DNA of 64,000 nt, from contig NZ_JBBBNV010000019.1 of NCBI RefSeq assembly GCF_037137075.1, positions 1-64,000 on the forward strand. Direction: 5' to 3'. Below the pieces are notes generated by a model. That model saw only the letters and a list, made by a program, of their open reading frames with translations. It was not told the DNA's origin and made no database searches. The DNA comes from JBBBNV01 sp037137075 (GTDB taxonomy: Bacteria; Bacillota; Bacilli; Paenibacillales; NBRC-103111). Position numbers and translations under genes: made by a program. How positions within the stretch are numbered: position 1 is the first letter of the stretch; each line of letters starts with the position of its first letter. Shown here in pieces: positions 59,327 to 64,000 of the stretch.

Positions 59327-60931
59327 ATGAGTGAAGCTTGGGAAGTCAGCGAGCTGCAGCTTACAGCAGACGTATTGATTATCGGCGGCGGGCCTGCGGG
59401 CACGTGGGCGGCGCTGACGGCGGCAGGGAAAGGGGCCAAGGTCGTTCTGGTGGACAAAGGCTACTGCGGTACAAGCGGGGCGACGGCCCCGTCGGGCACC
59501 GGTGTCTGGTACGTGCAGCCTGACGAAGCGCTGCGGGAGCAAGCCCGGCAGAGCCGGTTTGAGCTTGGCGGCCGGCTGGCCGAGACAGGCTGGATGAACC
59601 GGGTGCTGGACCAGACCTATGCGAATATGAACCGGCTGGCTGAATGGGGCTATCCGTTTCCGCTGGATGATGAGGGCAATGCGTACCGCCGGGGTCTGCA
59701 AGGGCCGGAATATATGAAGCTGATGCGCAGGCTCGTGCAGAAGGCCGGGGTCAAAATACTGGATCACAGTCCCGCCCTGGAGCTGCTTGCCGACGGGCAT
59801 GGGGTCGGCGGGGCGAGCGGAATCCGCCTGCAGTCGGGAGAAGCCTGGACGGTCCGCGCCGGAGCGGTCGTCATTGCAACGGGCGGCTGCGCCTTTCTCA
59901 GCAAGGCGCTTGGCTGTAACGTACTGACGGGCGACGGCTATTTGCTGGCTGCCGAAGCGGGCGCAGGCCTGTCAGGCATGGAGTTCTCCAATGCTTATGC
60001 GATCGCGCCTACGTTCTCATCAGTGACCAAGACGGCCTATTACCGCTATGCGACATTTTATTATGAGGACGGTACGGTGGTGGAAGGCGCGGGTTCGACC
60101 CGGGGACGGTCCATCATCGCCCGGAATTTGCTGCAAAACCGGCAGGTGTACGCCCGTCTGGATCAGGCGCCGGAGGATCTGCGTCCGCTGCTGCGTGTAG
60201 GACAGACGAATTTCTTCCTGCCCTTTGACCGGGTCGGCATTGATCCGTTTACTCAGATGTTCCCGGTTACGCTGCGCCTGGAAGGCACGGTCCGGGGCAC
60301 GGGCGGGATTCATATTACCGATGAGACGTGCGCGACGAAGGTGCCGGGCTTGTACGCAGCTGGAGACGCCGCCACGCGGGAGCTCATCTGCGGCGGCTTC
60401 ACGGGCGGCGGCAGCCATAATGCGGCCTGGGCGATGTCGTCCGGCACATTCGCCGGGGGCGGGGCCGCAGATCATGCGCTGCGCCTGGGGCATCATGCCG
60501 GGAAGCGCAGCTTGAAGAGCGTGTCGACGACGGCTTGGACCGGGCAGTCGCCGCAAGGGGCGGTTAGCCGGACGGAGGAGCATATCCGCGTCGTACGGGA
60601 GGAGGTCGCTCCTTATGACCGCAACCTGTTCCGTACCGAGAAGCAGCTGGACCGCTCGCTTGGAAATTTGGATGCGCTGTGGCGCGATCTTCGTGAGCGT
60701 CCGGTCACACGGGATAAGGAGGCGTCCAGGGCGCGGGAAGCCGCAGCCATGACGGCCACGGCGCGCTGGATGTACCGCTCGGCGAAGGCGCGCACCGAAA
60801 CGCGCGGCATGCATAAGCGGGAGGACTTCCCGCAGCAGGATGCGGCCCAGCAGTATCGTCTTCTGAGCGGGGGACTGGATCAGGTGTGGGTACAGCCTGC
60901 GCCGGTAGAGAAGGAGGCTGTTGCTCCATGA
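59327..60931 (+). CDS. FAD-dependent oxidoreductase of the fumarate-reductase/AprA superfamily
   Basis: Product of 534 aa. FAD dinucleotide motif ADVLIIGGGPAGTWAAL (about 14-30), VVLVDKGYCGTSGATA, VVIATGGCAFLSKALGCNVLTGDG (flavin domain), capping domain, and the C-terminal FAD motif VPGLYAAGDAATREL with GGGSHNAAWAMSSG. The family's usual His-x-x-Gly-Gly substrate loop reads RGTGGIHI instead, so the chemistry differs from succinate/fumarate enzymes. Its stop overlaps the ferredoxin gene start (ATGA), as in the AprA/AprB pair. With sulfonate-type transport genes around it, oxidation or cleavage of an organosulfur compound is plausible but unproven. Confidence 0.75.
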   Translation: MSEAWEVSELQLTADVLIIGGGPAGTWAALTAAGKGAKVVLVDKGYCGTSGATAPSGTGVWYVQPDEALREQARQSRFELGGRLAETGWMNRVLDQTYANMNRLAEWGYPFPLDDEGNAYRRGLQGPEYMKLMRRLVQKAGVKILDHSPALELLADGHGVGGASGIRLQSGEAWTVRAGAVVIATGGCAFLSKALGCNVLTGDGYLLAAEAGAGLSGMEFSNAYAIAPTFSSVTKTAYYRYATFYYEDGTVVEGAGSTRGRSIIARNLLQNRQVYARLDQAPEDLRPLLRVGQTNFFLPFDRVGIDPFTQMFPVTLRLEGTVRGTGGIHITDETCATKVPGLYAAGDAATRELICGGFTGGGSHNAAWAMSSGTFAGGGAADHALRLGHHAGKRSLKSVSTTAWTGQSPQGAVSRTEEHIRVVREEVAPYDRNLFRTEKQLDRSLGNLDALWRDLRERPVTRDKEASRAREAAAMTATARWMYRSAKARTETRGMHKREDFPQQDAAQQYRLLSGGLDQVWVQPAPVEKEAVAP

Positions 60932-61260
60932 TTGAAATCGTCAGTGAGACGCGCTGCGTCTCGTGCAACCTGTGTGTTTCCGTCTGCCCCACGAACGTAT
61001 TCGACCGGGGGGAAGACGGCATCCCGGTCATTGCCCGGCAGTCCGATTGCCAAACCTGCTTTATGTGCGAGCTGTACTGCCCGGCGGATGCGCTTTATGT
61101 TGCGCCGGACCCCGACGAGAACGTCACTGTCACGGAAGAGGCGCTGACCGAACGGGGACTGCTCGGCGGCTACCGGGAAAAGATCGGCTGGGGGCCGGGC
61201 CGCAAGCCGATATCGGCGCATGAATACATGTATAAGCTGGCTCAGAGAGCGATTCCTTGA
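60928..61260 (+). CDS. Ferredoxin with two [4Fe-4S] clusters, partner of the flavoprotein
   Basis: Product of 110 aa from ATG 60928, which overlaps the flavoprotein stop. Two cluster motifs are visible: CVSCNLCVSVCP (about residues 10-21) and CQTCFMCELYCP (about 42-53). They are followed by a 45-residue tail (TERGLLGGYREKIGWGPGRK). The organisation is like the beta subunit of APS reductase. It should carry electrons to or from the FAD of the preceding gene product. Confidence 0.85.
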   Translation: MIEIVSETRCVSCNLCVSVCPTNVFDRGEDGIPVIARQSDCQTCFMCELYCPADALYVAPDPDENVTVTEEALTERGLLGGYREKIGWGPGRKPISAHEYMYKLAQRAIP

Positions 61261-61354
61261 GTACACGTGCATCCGGGTACCGGTCCGTTTGTAAGGATGG
61301 AGACGCCATTATTCAATGGCCTGCGTTTGAACTACAGAGGGGAGAAGAAGAGAG

Positions 61355-62410
61355 ATGACGAAGCTTACGTTTAAAAGAGAGGGCCGCCGTGCGCGGCAAG
61401 CATGGATGATTACGGGGCTGCTGCTGGCTGCGATGCTGCTGCAGGCTTGCGCTGGCGGCAACGGCCAGGCAACGGGTGCAGCGGCCGGTTCGGGCGGCGC
61501 CAGCCCGGCTGAAGGAGGGGCAGCCAAAAGCCAGGTGCCGGCGGTGCTCAACTACGGCTATATCGGCACCACCAAGCTGAATTTGCCGGGCGGCGCGGAA
61601 GGCTGGGGCTTCCACAAAGGCATTATCCAAGAAGAGCTGAAGAAGCACGGGATTACGGAGGTGAAGCTGACCAGCTTCCCGAACGGACCGGATCAGAGCG
61701 AATCGCTTATTAGCGGTCGGCTTGATGTCGGCAGCCTCGGGGATACGCCGGCCATACTGGCCCGGTCTACCGGGGCCAAGACGAGACTGATTACGCAGGG
61801 CTCGACAGACAGCATCGGCTATCTTGTTGCGAAGAAGAACGGCCCGGCGACCTTGGCGGACTTGAAGGGCAAGACCGTGGCTACGCAAAAGGGATCGTTC
61901 CATCACCGCTATTTGGCGGGCTTGCTGAAGGAGCAAAATATTACCGATGTCAAAATCGTGCACATGCTGCGGGTTGACGGCGAAGCTGCGCTGGCGCGCG
62001 GGGAAATCGACGCGATGACCACTACCGGCATCTATGCCTTGAAGCAAATCGATCAGGGCTACCTGCTGCTGGATGACGCGACCAAGCATCCGAACCTGCT
62101 GGGCACGAGCGCTACCGTTGTATCCGAGGAATATTTGAAGAAATTCCCGGACTTCCCGAAGGTATGGAATGAAGCCCGTCAAAAGGCGTTGAACGATTTG
62201 AAATCCAAGCCGGATGAATATTATGCATTCCTGGCTGAGCTGAACAATACGACCGTGGATCTCATTAAAAAAGTGAGCCCGATCAGCTCGATTAAAGAAG
62301 TGCCGTTTACCGATAGCGGCTTCAAGCTGCTGGAAGGCACGAAGAAGTTCCTGGTGGATGAGAAGCTGGCGGAGAAGGATTTTGATTTAAACCAATGGAT
62401 TTTGAAATAG
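61355..62410 (+). CDS. SsuA/TauA-like substrate-binding lipoprotein
   Basis: Product of 351 aa: lipoprotein signal (ITGLLLAAMLLQACAGG, lipobox LLQAC), Gly/Ala-rich linker, then a nitrate/sulfonate/taurine-type binding domain (LNYGYIGTTKLNLPGG, FPNGPDQSESLISGRLDVGSLGDTPAILA, ADLKGKTVATQKGSFHHRYLAGLLKE). It delivers the substrate to the two SsuC-like permeases encoded 2-4 kb upstream. GAGGGGAGAAGAAGAG precedes the ATG. The 'DVGSLGDTPA' stretch is the usual ligand-site region. A terminator follows. Confidence 0.88.
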   Translation: MTKLTFKREGRRARQAWMITGLLLAAMLLQACAGGNGQATGAAAGSGGASPAEGGAAKSQVPAVLNYGYIGTTKLNLPGGAEGWGFHKGIIQEELKKHGITEVKLTSFPNGPDQSESLISGRLDVGSLGDTPAILARSTGAKTRLITQGSTDSIGYLVAKKNGPATLADLKGKTVATQKGSFHHRYLAGLLKEQNITDVKIVHMLRVDGEAALARGEIDAMTTTGIYALKQIDQGYLLLDDATKHPNLLGTSATVVSEEYLKKFPDFPKVWNEARQKALNDLKSKPDEYYAFLAELNNTTVDLIKKVSPISSIKEVPFTDSGFKLLEGTKKFLVDEKLAEKDFDLNQWILK

Positions 62411-62431
62411 GCGCGCTGCTCAATGGAGCAG

Positions 62432-62472
62432 GAGAACGGGCACGCCGGGGGGCGTTTGCCTGTTCTCATTTT
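62432..62472 (+). terminator. Intrinsic terminator after the binding-protein gene
   Basis: GAGAACGGGCACGCC (62432-62446) pairs with GGCGTTTGCCTGTTCTC (62451-62467) with small mismatches and is followed by ATTTTTATT. It separates the operon from the second flavoprotein gene. Confidence 0.8.
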
Positions 62473-62544
62473 TATTATCAACACTTGAGCCAAGGACGTA
62501 GTCACAGTACAGGACGAAATACAAGCAGCGGAGGAGGCGGCGCA

Positions 62545-64000
62545 ATGAGCAAGACGGACGGATGGTCATTGGAAGCGGACGTATTAGTGATCGGGGGCGG
62601 TCCTGCGGGAGCATGGGCGGCATGGAGCGCGGCCTCCCAAGGGGCCAAGGTAGTGCTGGCGGACAAGGGGTATCTCGGATCAAGCGGAGCGACGGCGCCG
62701 GGCGGCACGAATTTGCTTTATCTTCCCCCGGATCAGGAGCTGCGGGAGGCTGCCGTACAGCAGCGTTACCGGGAAAGCGGTTATTTGGCGGAGCCGGATT
62801 GGATTCACCGGGTGCTGGATCAGGTGTATTCGAGCCTGGAGCTGGTGGAAGCGTGGGGCTATCCGTTTGTACGGGATGAAGAGGGCACGCCGATGCGGGA
62901 TCATCTGCAGGGCCCGGAATATATGAAGCTGATGCGGCGTGCCGTAGCCAAAGCGGGTGTCCGGATTCTGGATCAGTCTCCGGCATTGGAGCTGCTCGCC
63001 GATGAGCACGGGGTTGGCGGCGCAAGAGGGATTTCCCGGCTGGATGGCAGCAGCTGGGAAGTGAAAGCGAACAGTGTTGTTATGGCTACCGGAGGCTGCG
63101 CCTTCCTGAGCAAGGGCCTGGGCTGCAACGTATTGACCGGGGACGGCTTGCTGATGGCCTCTGAGCTCGGCGCGGATTTGTCGGGCATGGAGTTCAGCCG
63201 GCAGTATGCCCCGAGCGCAGCCTTCGGCACGGTTACCCGGGGGCGGCTGCTCGGGTGGGCGACGTATACCGCCGAGGACGGCACGGTGCTGTATTCCGGC
63301 GGTCCCCGCCCGCACGATTTCCTGCCGCGCATGCTGAGCCAAGGCCCGGTGTATGCGGTGCTGGACAAGGCGGATACACCGGAGAAGCAGGCCATTCTTC
63401 GTAGCTCGCATGCGATTTTTTTCCTGCCGTATGACCGGGCCGGAATCGATCCCTTCACACAGCGCTTCCCGCTTACGCTGCGGTTCGAAGGAACGGTACG
63501 CGGTACGGGCGGCCTGCGGCTAGTCGATGATGACTGCGCGACAACCGTCGCCGGTCTGTATGCGGCGGGAGATGCGGCTACCCGCGAACGAGTTACCGGG
63601 GCCAAATCCGGCGGCGGTGCATTTAATGCCTCCTGGGCCATCTGCTCCGGGACCTGGTCCGGCGGTGCGGCCGCCCGCTTTGCGCTTGCACAGGGAAGAA
63701 GCGCCTCGTCCCGCCATTTGCGTCCCGCCGGACGCTCCGGGCTGGAAGCCGGAGCGCAGCGGGCAGCGGAAATCGATAACCGCGCTGTCGTGGAGGCTGT
63801 TCAGCGCGAGGTATTTCCTTATGAAATTAACTATTTCCGCAGCGAGCCTGTGCTTCAGCAATCCCTGAAGCGGCTTCATGAGCTTTGGCCGGAGGTTCAT
63901 GGCCGTGCCCCGGCTTCTGTACAAGGGAAGGTCCGCGCCCGGGAAGCCGCCGCGATGGTGGCGACCGCCCGCTGGATGTATACGGCGGCGCTGGCCCGGA
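62545..64000 (+). CDS. Second FAD-dependent oxidoreductase, paralogue of the first (runs off the window)
   Basis: Open from ATG 62545 (GGAGGAGG seven bases upstream) to the window end, 485 codons so far. It parallels the protein at 59327: VLVIGGGPAGAWAAWSAASQ, GYLGSSGATAPGGTNLLYL, HLQGPEYMKLMRRAVAK, GGCAFLSKGLGCNVLTGDG, PFTQRFPLTLRFEGTVRGTG and VAGLYAAGDAATRERVTGAK. The C-terminal REAAAMVATARWMYTAA also matches. The active-site loop again reads RGTGG without His. Where the first has CGGFTGGGSHNAAW, this one has TGAKSGGGAFNASW. It sits behind its own terminator and may need a second ferredoxin beyond the edge. Confidence 0.75.
   Translation, partial: MSKTDGWSLEADVLVIGGGPAGAWAAWSAASQGAKVVLADKGYLGSSGATAPGGTNLLYLPPDQELREAAVQQRYRESGYLAEPDWIHRVLDQVYSSLELVEAWGYPFVRDEEGTPMRDHLQGPEYMKLMRRAVAKAGVRILDQSPALELLADEHGVGGARGISRLDGSSWEVKANSVVMATGGCAFLSKGLGCNVLTGDGLLMASELGADLSGMEFSRQYAPSAAFGTVTRGRLLGWATYTAEDGTVLYSGGPRPHDFLPRMLSQGPVYAVLDKADTPEKQAILRSSHAIFFLPYDRAGIDPFTQRFPLTLRFEGTVRGTGGLRLVDDDCATTVAGLYAAGDAATRERVTGAKSGGGAFNASWAICSGTWSGGAAARFALAQGRSASSRHLRPAGRSGLEAGAQRAAEIDNRAVVEAVQREVFPYEINYFRSEPVLQQSLKRLHELWPEVHGRAPASVQGKVRAREAAAMVATARWMYTAALAR

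Overview
The window looks like chromosomal DNA of a spore-forming Bacillales bacterium, most probably Paenibacillus or a close relative. Reasons: moderately high GC, strong AAGGAGG-type ribosome sites, an intact sigK, a gerB-gerA-gerC germinant receptor operon, and sugar-utilisation genes of the Paenibacillus type (LplA/LplB/YtcP transporters, a transmembrane AraC regulator, DUF5060/DUF4038 hydrolases). No rRNA, tRNA, CRISPR array or phage was seen. All functional calls come from reading motifs; no database search was run.

Region by region. 1-143 is the end of an IS66-type insertion sequence. 566-1267 is sigK. 1850-3504 (minus) is an ECF sigma/anti-sigma pair. 3505-4440 is a decayed stretch. 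4470-5630 is a CysJ-like reductase that lacks the flavodoxin domain. 5896-9991 (minus) is a ger operon whose gerC carries a frameshift in a run of seven T (plus strand). 10304-15147 holds glycerate kinase, a YoxD-like SDR, a DUF939 membrane protein and an IclR regulator. 15399-19035 is a heterodimeric ABC exporter. 19324-22238 holds a small SPW-type membrane protein, an MFS exporter and a polysaccharide deacetylase.

22533-54046 is the centrepiece: a locus of about 31 kb for plant-glycan use. A divergent LacI regulator (with operators, a cre site and a sigma-A promoter between) faces a plus-strand series. In order this is: a CUT1 sugar ABC transporter; a DUF4038 (apiosidase-like) hydrolase; a fucose-isomerase-like enzyme; a split transketolase; an FGGY kinase; two more DUF4038 proteins; GH78; an MGH1-like hydrolase; a DUF1593 protein; an LplB/YtcP/LplA-type transporter; a sialidase-fold protein; GH106; and a membrane-bound AraC regulator. 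The hydrolases have no visible signal peptides. Isomerase + kinase + split transketolase matches the known non-oxidative D-apiose pathway (apiose to apulose to apulose-4-phosphate to xylulose-5-phosphate + DHAP). With apiosidase-like and rhamnosidase families alongside, I infer import and intracellular breakdown of apiose- and rhamnose-containing oligosaccharides, such as rhamnogalacturonan-II side chains or apiosyl glycosides.

54489-56291 holds small genes, an AT-richer lipoprotein gene and a 114-bp element with 20-bp terminal inverted repeats. A diverged half copy of that element lies at 1769-1826. 57216-64000 is a sulfur-type locus. Two divergent promoters carry similar operator-like sequences and each is followed by a leader terminator. 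One drives an alpha/beta hydrolase. The other drives two SsuC-like permeases, an FRD/AprA-like flavoprotein, a 2[4Fe-4S] ferredoxin, an SsuA-like lipoprotein and a second flavoprotein that runs off the window. No ATPase gene for this transporter lies in the window.
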